Assembly (NCBI GenBank): GCA_947624445.1
Contig: CANQKF010000001.1
Location: 89,204-153,203 of the forward strand
Origin: an uncultured Clostridia bacterium
Lineage (GTDB): Bacteria > Bacillota > Clostridia > Christensenellales > Borkfalkiaceae
DNA length: 64,000 nucleotides
Reading direction: 5' to 3'
Part shown: positions 43,141 to 51,668 of the stretch, one piece after another
Position numbering within the stretch: position 1 is the first letter of the stretch
How the letters are laid out: every line of letters starts with the position of its first letter
Translations under genes and position numbers: made by a program
The notes under the pieces: generated by a model
Database searches by the model: none
Seen by the model: the letters and a program-made list of their open reading frames with translations, nothing else
Told to the model about the DNA's origin: nothing

Positions 43141-43836
43141 TCAGATGTGGAATCCGCCGTTGACGGGCAGGATCTGCCCCGTCGTGTAGCGGCTCTGCAA
43201 AAGGAACAGGATGGCATCGGCGATCTCCCCGGGCTGCGCATACCGCCCGAGCGGGATCTCCCCGATCAGGCTCGCCCGCTCCTCCGCCGAAAGGTGGGCG
43301 TTCATCGCCGTATCGACGACGCCCGGGCTCACGCAGTTGACCGTGATCTGCGCGGGGGCGAGCTCCTTTGCGAGCGCCTTCACGAAGGACTGCACCGCCC
43401 CTTTCGCGGCGGAATAGACGCTCTCGCAGCTTCCCCCCGTCTCCCCCCAGACCGAGGAGACGGCGACGATCGCGCCGCCCCGCCCGAGCATCTTGGGCAC
43501 GGCGTATTTTGCGCCGAGAAAGACGCCGCCGAAGTTGGTATCCATCGTGCGGCGGTAGTCGCCAAAGGTCGTATCCTGCACCTGCCCGAAGAGCGCGACG
43601 CCCGCATTGAGCACGAGCGCGTCGAGGGAGGGAATCTCCGCAAAGACGGCGCGCATCTCCTCCTCGCACGCGACGTCCGCGCGGAAGAACCGTGCCGCGG
43701 GGAAGCGCCTGCGGGCCGCCTCCGCCGCCCCTTCGTCGTGGCCGTAGAGCGCGGTGACCGCATAGCCCGCCGCGAGGAGCCGCTCCACCGTGGCGAGCCC
43801 GATGCCCTTCGTGCCGCCCGTGACGAGCGCTCTCAT
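43141..43836 (-). CDS. Short-chain dehydrogenase/reductase (FabG-like)
   Basis: 231 aa classical SDR: cofactor motif TGGTKGIG at 7-14, NAGVA, catalytic Ser in VSSVWGETGG, and YSAAKGAV (YxxxK). The C-terminus GQILPVNGGFHI is usual. Could be a 3-oxoacyl-ACP reductase or another alcohol dehydrogenase. It overlaps aroK by 4 bp as the last gene of the aro chain; no shikimate step needs it obviously. Confidence 0.88.
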   Translation of the reverse strand: MRALVTGGTKGIGLATVERLLAAGYAVTALYGHDEGAAEAARRRFPAARFFRADVACEEEMRAVFAEIPSLDALVLNAGVALFGQVQDTTFGDYRRTMDTNFGGVFLGAKYAVPKMLGRGGAIVAVSSVWGETGGSCESVYSAAKGAVQSFVKALAKELAPAQITVNCVSPGVVDTAMNAHLSAEERASLIGEIPLGRYAQPGEIADAILFLLQSRYTTGQILPVNGGFHI

Positions 43837-44342
43837 GCCGTCTCCCCCACGCGCCCGACGATCTCCCGCGCGATCTCGTCGACCGACTTGCCGTCGGTAT
43901 CCACGATCATGTCCGCCACGAATTCATAGACGGGCGTGCGGCGGTCGAGGAGCTCTTTGAGGCGCTCCGCCGTCTTGCCCGTATCTTTGAGCAGGGGGCG
44001 GGTCTCATCGGCGCGGACGCGCTTAAGAAGCGTCTCGAAGTTCGCCCGCATAAAGACGATCTTGCCGTTCTGTTTGAGCAGTTCGCTGTTCTCGGGCTTC
44101 AGGACGAGCCCGCCGCCCGTCGAGATCACGAGGCCGTCGAGCGCGGAGAGCTCCTTGACGACTTCCGTCTCGAGGGAGCGGAAGTGCGCCTCGCCGTAGT
44201 ATTCGAAGATATCCGAGATCTTTCCGTGGCGGTCGGAGATGACGATGTCCGTATCGAACCATCTGCGCCGCGTGAGCTCTGCGATGCGGATGCCCACGCT
44301 CGTCTTGCCCACCCCCATCATGCCGCAAAGTATGATATTCAT
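43833..44342 (-). CDS. aroK: Shikimate kinase
   Basis: 169 aa. P-loop GMMGVGKTSVG, shikimate-binding DTDIVISDRHGKI and FRSLETEVVKEL, GGGLVL, and lid residues ADETRPLL. Phosphorylates shikimate at O3. ATGA overlap with aroQ. Track shows only a longer frame-shared ORF; ATG at 44342 is the start. Confidence 0.95.
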   Translation of the reverse strand: MNIILCGMMGVGKTSVGIRIAELTRRRWFDTDIVISDRHGKISDIFEYYGEAHFRSLETEVVKELSALDGLVISTGGGLVLKPENSELLKQNGKIVFMRANFETLLKRVRADETRPLLKDTGKTAERLKELLDRRTPVYEFVADMIVDTDGKSVDEIAREIVGRVGETA

Positions 44343-44761
44343 AGCCAAAAACTCTCCAATGCGAGAAAATAACTGTATTTGCCGAAGCCGAGGATCTCCC
44401 CCTTGCAGACGGGAGTGAGAACAGAGTTGCGGCGGAATTCTTCCCGCGCGTGCACGTTGCTCATGTGCACCTCGACGACGGGCACCGAAACGGCGGCGAT
44501 CGCGTCGCGGATGGCGTAGGAATAGTGCGTGTAGGCGCCCGCGTTGAGGACGATCCCGTCGTACTTGCCCTCGGCCTCCTGAATGTACGCGCAGAGATCG
44601 CCCTCCCAGTTGCTTTGGAAAAATTCCACGCTGTGCCCGTGTTCCTCCGCGAAGGCCGCAAGCTCCTTCTCGATCTCTTGGAGGGTCTCCCCGCCGTAGA
44701 TCTCCTTCTCGCGTCTGCCCGTCAGATTGAGGTTGACGCCGTTGAGTACCAAAAATTTCAT
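44339..44761 (-). CDS. aroQ: Type II 3-dehydroquinate dehydratase
   Basis: 140 aa. LVLNGVNLNLTGRR (with the flexible-loop Arg), FFQSNWEGDL, NAGAYTHYSYAIRDAI and VEVHMSNVHAREEFR carry the catalytic residues, although the usual loop Tyr (R..YG) appears as IYGG, kept. Dodecameric type II enzyme. Overlaps aroE by 4 bp. Confidence 0.95.
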   Translation of the reverse strand: MKFLVLNGVNLNLTGRREKEIYGGETLQEIEKELAAFAEEHGHSVEFFQSNWEGDLCAYIQEAEGKYDGIVLNAGAYTHYSYAIRDAIAAVSVPVVEVHMSNVHAREEFRRNSVLTPVCKGEILGFGKYSYFLALESFWL

Positions 44762-45591
44762 GGATTCTCCTCCCTGTATGCGTTCCAGAGCGCCTTTGCC
44801 GCCGCAGGATCGGGCTTGCGGCCCAAGATGATGCAGTCGGCGCAGTAGGCCTGATAGAAGAGCATCGCCCCGCCCGAGAGCGTGGGCTTGCCGCATTCCC
44901 TTGCGACGCGCAAAAACTCGGATTCCTCGGGCACATAGATGAGATCGACCGCCACGCCGCACTGCGCGAGGAGCTCGGCGCCGACGGACTTGGCGCGCCC
45001 GTCCGCATAGAGCACCGTCGGGGTCTTGCCCACCGTGTCGTGCATGCCCACGCCCGTGCAGTTCACGATGATATCGTAGGGCACGCAAGGGATCACGGCG
45101 AGCGGATTGAAGCCGCCGAGCTCGCGGTAGACCATCGAGAGGCGCTCTTCGTTGCGCTCATAGACGTACACCTCCGCGCCGCCCGCGCCGAGCACCTTGA
45201 TGCAGCTCCTGCCCGCGCCGCCCGCGCCGAGCACGAGGACGCGCTTTCCCGCGACGGAGAGCCCCGCGTTTTCGAGCATCATCGAGAAGCCGAAGCCGTC
45301 GGTGTTGTAGCCGACGCGCGCGCGGGTGAGCACGGTGTTCACCGCCCCGAAGAGGTGGGCGTCCCCCTTGAGCTCTTTGAGATAGGGAATGATCTCCCCC
45401 TTGAACGGAATGGTGACGTTGAAGGCGTCGTATTTGCGGAAGAGCTCCTCCGCCCGCGCCGAAAATTCGGCGGGCGCCACGGAGACAGGTTCGTATGTAC
45501 ACCGCTTCCCCATGCCGCGCAGGATGAACGTGTGCATCTGCGGGCTGGCGGAGGCGGAGACGTCCTTTCCGACGACGGCAAGTTTCAGCAT
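44758..45591 (-). CDS. aroE: Shikimate dehydrogenase
   Basis: 277 aa. SASASPQMHTF binds shikimate, NVTIPFKG holds the catalytic Lys, NTDGFGF the catalytic Asp, and VLGAGGAGRSC the NADP site; GGAMLFYQA near the C-terminus is conserved. In the expected place of the NADP-specific NRT motif it reads YERNEE, so cofactor preference may differ. Overlaps aroB by 7 bp. Confidence 0.94.
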   Translation of the reverse strand: MLKLAVVGKDVSASASPQMHTFILRGMGKRCTYEPVSVAPAEFSARAEELFRKYDAFNVTIPFKGEIIPYLKELKGDAHLFGAVNTVLTRARVGYNTDGFGFSMMLENAGLSVAGKRVLVLGAGGAGRSCIKVLGAGGAEVYVYERNEERLSMVYRELGGFNPLAVIPCVPYDIIVNCTGVGMHDTVGKTPTVLYADGRAKSVGAELLAQCGVAVDLIYVPEESEFLRVARECGKPTLSGGAMLFYQAYCADCIILGRKPDPAAAKALWNAYREENP

Positions 45592-46637
45592 AATTCCTCC
45601 CCGAGCGCTTTGAGCTCCGCCGCGTACTGCGGGTAGGGAAGCTCCAAAATTTCGTATTTTTCCGCCGCAACGGGCACGGTGAGCGTCACGCGGTCCGCCG
45701 CGGTATTCTTCTTATCGAGCAGGGCGCGCGCCGCTTCGAGCGGGGGCGGGGCGGCCTCTCCGAGCACCCTGCGGCAGAGCTGCGCGAGCGCGCCGAGAAA
45801 GGCGGGATCCGCCGCGCAGTGACGGGCGGCAAGCCCGCTCTCGAGGATGAGCCCCCAGAGGACGCATTCGCCGTGGGACAGCCCCGAGGCGAGTTCGATC
45901 GCGTGCGCCGTCGTGTGGCCGAGGTTGAGGCACCGCCGCAGATCCCCTTCGAAGGGGTCCTTTTGCACGATCCCCGCCTTGAAGGCGATGTTTTCGGGCA
46001 CGATCTCCGCGAGAAAGCCGAGATCGAAGAGATCTTCCGCGGCGGAAAGCCGCGCGAAGATGGGCGCGTGCAGGGCGCCGTGTTTGACGATCTCGCCCAA
46101 GCCGCATTTCAGCGCAACATGCGGAAGGGTGCCCAAAAAGACGGGATCGACGTAGACCTCCCGCGGCGGATAGAAGGCGCCGACGAGGTTCTTCACCCCG
46201 CAAAAGTCGATGGCGGTCTTGCCGCCCACGGCGCTGTCGACCTGTGAAAGCAGGGTCGTCGGGACCTGGATGCAGGCGATCCCGCGCATGTAGAGGCTCG
46301 CGGCGAGCCCGCCGACGTCCCCCACCACGCCGCCGCCGAGGGCGATCAGCGTCGCGTTCCGGCGGAGCCCCGCCTTCGCCATCGCCCCGAGCAGGGAAAA
46401 GAGCGTCTCTTCGTTCTTGTGCTCCTCTCCCGCGGGCATGACGAACATCGGAAGCCCGCCGAGCCACCGCGCGACCGCATTGCCGTAGCGCGCGGCGACG
46501 TTGGAATCGGTGAAGATCATGCCGCCCGCCGTCCACAGTTCGGGATGCGCGGCGGCGAGCGCCTTTAAGGCGTGCTTTCTGCAAAATACGGCGCTCTCCC
46601 GCACGCCGCAGCGCACGTTCAGGCGGATGGTTTTCAT
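45585..46637 (-). CDS. aroB: 3-Dehydroquinate synthase
   Basis: 350 aa. NAD/zinc-dependent cyclisation of DAHP. PAGEEHKNEETLF, LIALGGGVVGDVGGLAASLYMRGI, PTTLLSQVDSAVGGKTAID, GLGEIVKHGAL and LNLGHTTAHAIE include the metal ligands. The start at 46637 overlaps the aroC stop by 4 bp. Confidence 0.95.
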   Translation of the reverse strand: MKTIRLNVRCGVRESAVFCRKHALKALAAAHPELWTAGGMIFTDSNVAARYGNAVARWLGGLPMFVMPAGEEHKNEETLFSLLGAMAKAGLRRNATLIALGGGVVGDVGGLAASLYMRGIACIQVPTTLLSQVDSAVGGKTAIDFCGVKNLVGAFYPPREVYVDPVFLGTLPHVALKCGLGEIVKHGALHAPIFARLSAAEDLFDLGFLAEIVPENIAFKAGIVQKDPFEGDLRRCLNLGHTTAHAIELASGLSHGECVLWGLILESGLAARHCAADPAFLGALAQLCRRVLGEAAPPPLEAARALLDKKNTAADRVTLTVPVAAEKYEILELPYPQYAAELKALGEELC

Positions 46638-47761
46638 GCCGACCTCCCGTAGCGCTCCTTGACCGCGGCGAGGGTATCGCCGCCGAGCTGCTCGAGCACG
46701 ACCGCGCAGAGTTCGCCGCAGAGCGCCGCCTCGAGGACGGTCTCGCAGGCGAGAATGGCGCAGACGTCGCTGCGCTCGGGCGCGGCGGAGGCGGAAAGCC
46801 CCGTTGCGGCGTCCACCGTCTGCAACCCCCGCATGAGCGTGGGAATGGGCTTCATCGCGGCGCGGAGGACGATCTCCTCCCCGTTGGAAATGCCGCCCTC
46901 GATCCCCCCCGCGCGGTTGGTCTTGCGGTAGACGCCGCCCGTGCCGTCGGGGAAGATCTCGTCGTGGACAAGGCTGCCGCGCAGCGCCGCGGCGGAAAAG
47001 CCGAGCCCCACTTCGACGCCCTTGATCGCCTGCACGCTCATGAGCGCGCCGCACAGGCGGGCGTCGAGCTTCTTATCGTAGGTCATGCAGCTGCCGAAGC
47101 CCGCTTTGAGCCCCCAAACGTGCAGTTCGAGCACGCCGCCGAGAGTATCGCCCGCCCCTTTGCAGGCGTCGATCTCCGCCATCGCCTGCGCCTCGAGCGC
47201 GGGATCGAGCATGCCGAGCACATCGCTGCGCGCGGCGAGCTCGGAAAAGACGTATTCCCTCCGGTCGCAGACGGGGCCCACGGCGCGGACGAATCCGAGC
47301 ACATAGATCCCGAGCTCCTCCAAGAGCCCGCGGCAGATCTCCCCCGCGGCGACGCGGACGGCGGTCTCCCGCGCCGAGGCGCGTTCGAGCACGTTGCGCG
47401 CGTCCGTCTGCCCGAATTTCTTCATGCCCGCAAGATCGGCATGCCCGGGGCGGACGCAGGTGAGGCGGCGCGACGACGTATCGCAGCCCTCGGGCGCCAT
47501 GAACTCTCTCCAATTCTCGTAGTCGCGGTTTTTGACGGCGACGGCGATGGGACTTCCGAGGGTGACGAGATCGCGGACCCCCGAGAGCAGTTCGACTTCA
47601 TCCTGTTCGATCCGCATGCGCGCGCCCCTGCCGTAGCCGCCCGCGCGGCGGGCAAGCGCGGCGCCGATCGCCGCGGGATCGACCGTGAGGCCTGCGGGCA
47701 TGCCCTCGATGATGGCGTAGAGCCCCTTGCCGTGCGATTCTCCCGCTGTCGTGATCCTCAT
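46634..47761 (-). CDS. aroC: Chorismate synthase
   Basis: 375 aa FMN-dependent enzyme making chorismate from EPSP. AGESHGKGLYAIIEG, RRAGGYGRGARM, DVRPGHAD-type segment (CVRPGHADLAGMKKF), SARETAVRVAAG and RAGGIEGGISNGE are conserved blocks. Its substrate maker AroA is not in the window. ATGA overlap with the metallohydrolase gene; own GGAGGAA site. Confidence 0.96.
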   Translation of the reverse strand: MRITTAGESHGKGLYAIIEGMPAGLTVDPAAIGAALARRAGGYGRGARMRIEQDEVELLSGVRDLVTLGSPIAVAVKNRDYENWREFMAPEGCDTSSRRLTCVRPGHADLAGMKKFGQTDARNVLERASARETAVRVAAGEICRGLLEELGIYVLGFVRAVGPVCDRREYVFSELAARSDVLGMLDPALEAQAMAEIDACKGAGDTLGGVLELHVWGLKAGFGSCMTYDKKLDARLCGALMSVQAIKGVEVGLGFSAAALRGSLVHDEIFPDGTGGVYRKTNRAGGIEGGISNGEEIVLRAAMKPIPTLMRGLQTVDAATGLSASAAPERSDVCAILACETVLEAALCGELCAVVLEQLGGDTLAAVKERYGRSA

Positions 47762-48729
47762 GATAGTTCCTCCGTTTTGCAGACCGTAAACTCCCCCGCC
47801 CGCGCCGTGACGGTGATCCCGCCGAGCTCATCGAGACGGTAAACGTCCTGCACGTATTCGGTGAGCCGCGCGAGCGTTTCCCCCGCGGGGTGCCCGTAGG
47901 GATTGCCCTGTCCGCAGGAGATGACGCCCGCCTCCGCGCCGAGCAGGGAAAACAGCTCCGCCGTGGAGGAGGTGCCCGAGCCGTGGTGGGCGACTTTGAC
48001 GACCTGCGTTTCATCGAGCCGCACGGGGAGCGCCCCGCTATCGAAGATCGTGCGGTCGATCCCGTACTCCGCCGCGAGCTGCCGTTCGCGCGCCGCGGAC
48101 GTATCCGCGAGCAATAAAAAATTCACGCCGCCCGCGCGGACAAAGAGCACCGCGGACGACTCGTTTTCCTCCGTCTCATCCGCCTTGTGGGGCGAAAGAC
48201 ACACAGCGTACTCCCCCGTTTCGCGGGAAATGCTGTCGTACCGGGTGAGGGTCTGCGTGGGCACGTTGCGCGCCGCGGCGAGGTCGAGCATCTCGCGGTA
48301 GAAGCTGTTTTGCGAGCCGATCACGGGCAAGTACAGCTTCTCCACGCGGAAATTGCGCAGGAGATCTGCGACGCCGCCGCAGTGGTCGACGTCCGCATGC
48401 GTCGCGACGACGTAGAGCTCTTTGGGCTTCAACCCCTTCAGATAGCGGGTCACGGCGGTATCGGAGAGGAAGCCGCCGTCGCCCGCGTCGACGACCAGAC
48501 AGGCGCCGTCCGAGAATTCGACGATCGTGCAGTCCCCCTGCCCGACGTCGAGAAAATGCACGCGTGCCTCCCCTTCTTGCCGCGCGGGAAAGGACTGCGC
48601 GGGGAGCATGCGCTCGAGGGGCGCGAGCGCCTCGACGAGCGCTAAAAGAAGCACGGCGGCCACCGCGACCGCGACGGTAACGGCGAGCCGTATCCGCGCT
48701 TTTACATCGGGATCCTTACTTCTTTGCAC
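47758..48729 (-). CDS. Membrane-anchored metallo-beta-lactamase-fold hydrolase, ComEC C-terminal type
   Basis: 323 aa from a GTG at 48729 (after GGGGA), inside the end of the patatin gene (14-bp overlap); the track's ATG start is less likely. One N-terminal membrane segment (about 12-35), then an MBL domain with HFLDVGQGDC, VVDAGDGG and THADVDHCGG, then HHGSGTSS. This matches the nuclease-like C-terminal domain of ComEC but without the channel domain. Probably an extracytoplasmic hydrolase; substrate unknown. Confidence 0.85.
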   Translation of the reverse strand: MQRSKDPDVKARIRLAVTVAVAVAAVLLLALVEALAPLERMLPAQSFPARQEGEARVHFLDVGQGDCTIVEFSDGACLVVDAGDGGFLSDTAVTRYLKGLKPKELYVVATHADVDHCGGVADLLRNFRVEKLYLPVIGSQNSFYREMLDLAAARNVPTQTLTRYDSISRETGEYAVCLSPHKADETEENESSAVLFVRAGGVNFLLLADTSAARERQLAAEYGIDRTIFDSGALPVRLDETQVVKVAHHGSGTSSTAELFSLLGAEAGVISCGQGNPYGHPAGETLARLTEYVQDVYRLDELGGITVTARAGEFTVCKTEELS

Positions 48730-49570
48730 GGCGCTTCTTCCCCGCGGCTTGGATCGCCGCCTTGATCTCCGCCATGTGCGCCCGCGCCTCGTTGTAGCCG
48801 ATCTCAAACATGGCGTCCATGGCGGCGTGGCTCACGTCGGTCGCGGCGTAGTTTTTGAGGTTGGGGCGGAGCATGATATCCGCGGCGGCATAGCCGCGCG
48901 TGCGGGCGTCCTCGGTGTAGCGGACCTGCGAGAGCGCGCCGAGCGCCCCGATCGCGCCCCCGATGAGGCGGGAGATCGCCCCTTTCTCCTCTTCGGGTTT
49001 GAGAAAGGCGGCGAGGTCGACGCCGATCACGAGATCGGCCCCCATGCCGCGGCAGACGTCCGCGGGGACGGCGTTGGAAAAGGCGCCGTCGTAGAGCTTT
49101 CTGCCCTCCCACTCCACGCCGCGGAAGAAGGGCGGGATCGCGGCGGACGCCGTGAGCGCACGGGCGATCTTGCCGCGATCGAGGAGCACGCCGCTGTTGG
49201 TCTCCCCGTCCGTCGCCCATGCCGCAAAGGGAATGGGCAGATCTTCGATGTTCCCCTCGAGATATTGCCCGAGGAAACTCTCCAAAAAGGAGAGATCGGC
49301 AAAGGGACGCAGGTTCCGCGCGAATTCCTTGCGGTTGAGGTTTTCGACGATGCCCGTCATATCGGCGGAAGTGAATCCCTTGGCGAGCAGCGCGCCGACG
49401 ATCGAGCCGATCGAAGCGCCCGCAACGACGCCGAAGGCGATCCCCTCCTCCTCAAACGCTTTGAGGACGCCGAGGTGCGCCATGCCCTTCGCGCCGCCGC
49501 TGCCGAGGGCGAGCCCCAAGCGGGGCGGCTTCCTGCGGAATAAGTTTTGGATGCGGGCAAAAAATCCCAT
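48716..49570 (-). CDS. Patatin-like phospholipase family protein (second copy)
   Basis: 284 aa; the ATG at 49570 (MGFFARIQNLF) follows GGAGGGAG. LGSGGAKGMAHLGVL, GASIGSIVGALL and YDGAFSNAVP supply the oxyanion loop, Ser nucleophile and Asp. The N-terminal 25 residues form an amphipathic basic helix that could bind membrane. First gene of the chain into aroC-aroK. Distinct from the patatin at 31.4 kb. Confidence 0.88.
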   Translation of the reverse strand: MGFFARIQNLFRRKPPRLGLALGSGGAKGMAHLGVLKAFEEEGIAFGVVAGASIGSIVGALLAKGFTSADMTGIVENLNRKEFARNLRPFADLSFLESFLGQYLEGNIEDLPIPFAAWATDGETNSGVLLDRGKIARALTASAAIPPFFRGVEWEGRKLYDGAFSNAVPADVCRGMGADLVIGVDLAAFLKPEEEKGAISRLIGGAIGALGALSQVRYTEDARTRGYAAADIMLRPNLKNYAATDVSHAAMDAMFEIGYNEARAHMAEIKAAIQAAGKKRRAKK

Positions 49571-49634
49571 TCGGTGCTCCCTCCGCCGCGTTGCGGACAA
49601 GTTTCTTTTCCTCTTTTATTTTACTCTTTTTTTC

Positions 49635-49674
49635 AAAAAATGCAAGGAGCTTTCCCCCATTCTTTGCATTTTTT
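49635..49674. terminator. Possible terminator, long-loop inverted repeat with T/A tracts
   Basis: AAAAAATGCAA and TTGCATTTTTT separated by 18 nt, between the PhnP-like stop and the patatin start. It could terminate minus-strand readthrough; the large loop lowers confidence. Confidence 0.5.
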
Positions 49675-49770
49675 CCGCGCTTTTCTCGGTTTCGGGCGCG
49701 CCCTCTGCGCTTTTTTCTCGGAATCAGCTCCAACAAGGGGAAAAATGGAAGCGGAACGGCCTCATAGACC

Positions 49771-49805
49771 GCCGCCCGCCGCGCTTTGAAAGCGCGGCGG
49801 GCGGC
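49771..49805. repeat. GC-rich hairpin after the PhnP-like gene, no U-tract
   Basis: 14-bp perfect stem GCCGCCCGCCGCGC with loop TTTGAAA, 11 nt after the stop. No T-run follows on the minus strand. Confidence 0.65.
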
Positions 49806-49816
49806 CTTTCCATCCG

Positions 49817-50647
49817 TTAAATTTCGAGCTCCATGCCGTCGTAGGCGGCGATCACGCCGTACGTCTCCTCCGCGCGCCGCAGCTCCTCCGCCGTCGGCGC
49901 GGAATTGTGCGAAAAGTGCGTGATGACGCGCTTCGTGTGCCCGTCCGCAAGTCCCATCGCTTCGAAGCGGGCGAGGGTGCGGGCGTTCTCGTCGAGCCCC
50001 ATGTGGCGGGCGCCCGCCGCCGTTTCCCCGAACAAAAAGGTGCAGTCGAGGGTAATGAGATCGAGGGGCGCGCCGCGGGCCTCCGCGAGCATGGCGTATG
50101 CCCGTTCGGGCAGTGCGCCCGTATCCGTGAGATGCAGGATGCGCCGCCCGCCGCGCTCGAGGAGAAACACGAGCGGTTCGCGGGAGGAATGGCAGGCGGG
50201 GAGCGCCGTGAGCTGCCACGGCCCGAAGGAATACGTTCCGCCCGCCGCGATGGGATGGAGCGCGATGCCGCGCCGCACCTCGGGCCGCATCTCCCGCCGC
50301 GTGCCCTCTTCGAAGATCTCGAGCGCCTCGGCGTTCGCGAAGATCTCGAGCATGGGCGAAGTAAGATCCCGCGCGTATTTGTAGCCGCGCAGCACGAAAT
50401 CCTGCACATAGAAGTGATCCATGTGGGCGTGGGTGACGGCGAGATAGCGGAGCGCGGAGAGATCCACCCCGAACTTCACCGCGTGATAATAGGCGTCGGG
50501 CGGGAAATCCACGCAGAGATCGCCGTAGAGCGTCTGCGCCCGCGAACGCACCTCCCCGCGCGCCCGTGCCCCGCGGCAGAAGGCGCAGTTGCAAAAGCAT
50601 GCGGGAATGCCCTCCGCGGCGCCCGTACCAAGGTAGAGGACCTTCAT
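49817..50647 (-). CDS. PhnP-like metallo-beta-lactamase-fold phosphodiesterase
   Basis: 276 aa. LGTGAAEGIPACFCNCAFC holds the extra Cys-rich zinc site typical of PhnP-type cyclic phosphodiesterases; VTHAHMDHF is the main metal motif, with DCTFLFGE and ITHFSHN completing it. PhnP hydrolyses 5-phosphoribosyl 1,2-cyclic phosphate, but no phn genes are nearby, so another phosphodiester is possible. Lies 1 nt after dtd. Confidence 0.85.
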   Translation of the reverse strand: MKVLYLGTGAAEGIPACFCNCAFCRGARARGEVRSRAQTLYGDLCVDFPPDAYYHAVKFGVDLSALRYLAVTHAHMDHFYVQDFVLRGYKYARDLTSPMLEIFANAEALEIFEEGTRREMRPEVRRGIALHPIAAGGTYSFGPWQLTALPACHSSREPLVFLLERGGRRILHLTDTGALPERAYAMLAEARGAPLDLITLDCTFLFGETAAGARHMGLDENARTLARFEAMGLADGHTKRVITHFSHNSAPTAEELRRAEETYGVIAAYDGMELEI

Positions 50648-50648
50648 G

Positions 50649-51083
50649 TTATACCTCGAAGAGGATGGTGACGGGCCCGTCGTTCACCTGCTCGATGCGC
50701 ATATCCGCGCCGAAGATCCCCTTTTTCACGGGGACGCGGGCGGAGAGCAGAACGGCGGTGTAGTCGTAGAGCTGCGCGGCGCGCTCGGGGCGCTCGGCCG
50801 CGGTGAAGCTCGGGCGGTTCCCGTGCGAACAGTCGCCGAGAAGGGTGAACTGCGAGACGAAGAGGATCTCGCCGCCCACATCAAGCACGGAGCGGTTCAT
50901 CTTGCCCGCTTCATCCGGAAAGACGCGCAGGTTCACGAGCTTTTCCGCGCATTTTTTTGCCTGTTCCTCCGCGTCGCCGGCCTGCACGCCGAAATAAACG
51001 ACAAGCCCGCATCCGATCTCGGAGACGGGCACATCGCCTACGGAAAGCGCCGCACGCAGCACGCGCTGTGCGACAAATTTCAT
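50649..51083 (-). CDS. dtd: D-aminoacyl-tRNA deacylase
   Basis: 144 aa. Hydrolyses D-aminoacyl-tRNA and Gly-tRNA(Ala). VAQRVLRAALSV at the N-terminus, SQFTLLGDC and NRPSFTAAERPE, and the cross-subunit motif VNDGPVT are intact. Starts 2 nt after efp, a translation-quality pairing. Confidence 0.95.
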   Translation of the reverse strand: MKFVAQRVLRAALSVGDVPVSEIGCGLVVYFGVQAGDAEEQAKKCAEKLVNLRVFPDEAGKMNRSVLDVGGEILFVSQFTLLGDCSHGNRPSFTAAERPERAAQLYDYTAVLLSARVPVKKGIFGADMRIEQVNDGPVTILFEV

Positions 51084-51085
51084 GG

Positions 51086-51649
51086 TTAAACTCTCGACAT
51101 GTACTCGCCCGTGCGGGTATCGATGCGGATGGTATCGCCCTCGTTGACGAACATGGGCACCTGGAAGGTCGCCCCCGTCTCCACCTTCGCCGCCTTGGTG
51201 ACGTTGGTCGCGGTGTTGCCCTTCACGCCGGGCTCCGCCTCGATGACTTTGAGCTCGACGAAGTTCTCGGGCTCGACGGAAAACGCCTTGTCGTAGAGGA
51301 AGCGTACGGTGACGATATCGTTCTCGCGGATATAGCGGAGGGCGTCCTCCACCTGGTCGCGGTTGAGGGGCGTCATGTTGTATTCGTCGTCCATGAAGTA
51401 GTAGAACTCGCCGTCGTTGTAGGAATAGGTCATCTTCTTGGTCTCGACCTGCGCCGTCTCGAGCTTGGTCGAGGGGTTGAAGGTCTCGTCGGAGAGGACC
51501 TGCCCCGTGACGACGTTCTTGAGCGTCGTACGGACGAACGCCGCGCCCTTGCCGGGCTTGACGTGCTGGAATTCGGTGACGGTGTAGACGCCGCTCTTGT
51601 ATTCGAACGTCGTGCCCTTGCGGATGTCGCCTGCCATGATCTGTGCCAT
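51086..51649 (-). CDS. efp: Elongation factor P
   Basis: 187 aa, three OB/KOW-type domains. Rescues ribosomes stalled at polyproline. [19 protein letters not shown] and [18 protein letters not shown] contain the modification loop, whose tip is PGKG (Lys32 equivalent). No modification enzymes are seen in the window. Strong AAAGGAGA site. Downstream of the M24 peptidase as in Bacillus (yqhT-efp). Confidence 0.97.
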   Translation of the reverse strand: MAQIMAGDIRKGTTFEYKSGVYTVTEFQHVKPGKGAAFVRTTLKNVVTGQVLSDETFNPSTKLETAQVETKKMTYSYNDGEFYYFMDDEYNMTPLNRDQVEDALRYIRENDIVTVRFLYDKAFSVEPENFVELKVIEAEPGVKGNTATNVTKAAKVETGATFQVPMFVNEGDTIRIDTRTGEYMSRV

Positions 51650-51668
51650 ATTTTTATCTCCTTTCTGA

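Noticed and set aside
44339-49570. T-box, tryptophan- or phenylalanine-type leader controlling the aro or pheA genes
   Set aside because: No T-box sequence or leader peptide was found by eye upstream of the patatin-aro chain or of the rsmD-aroF-pheA operon.
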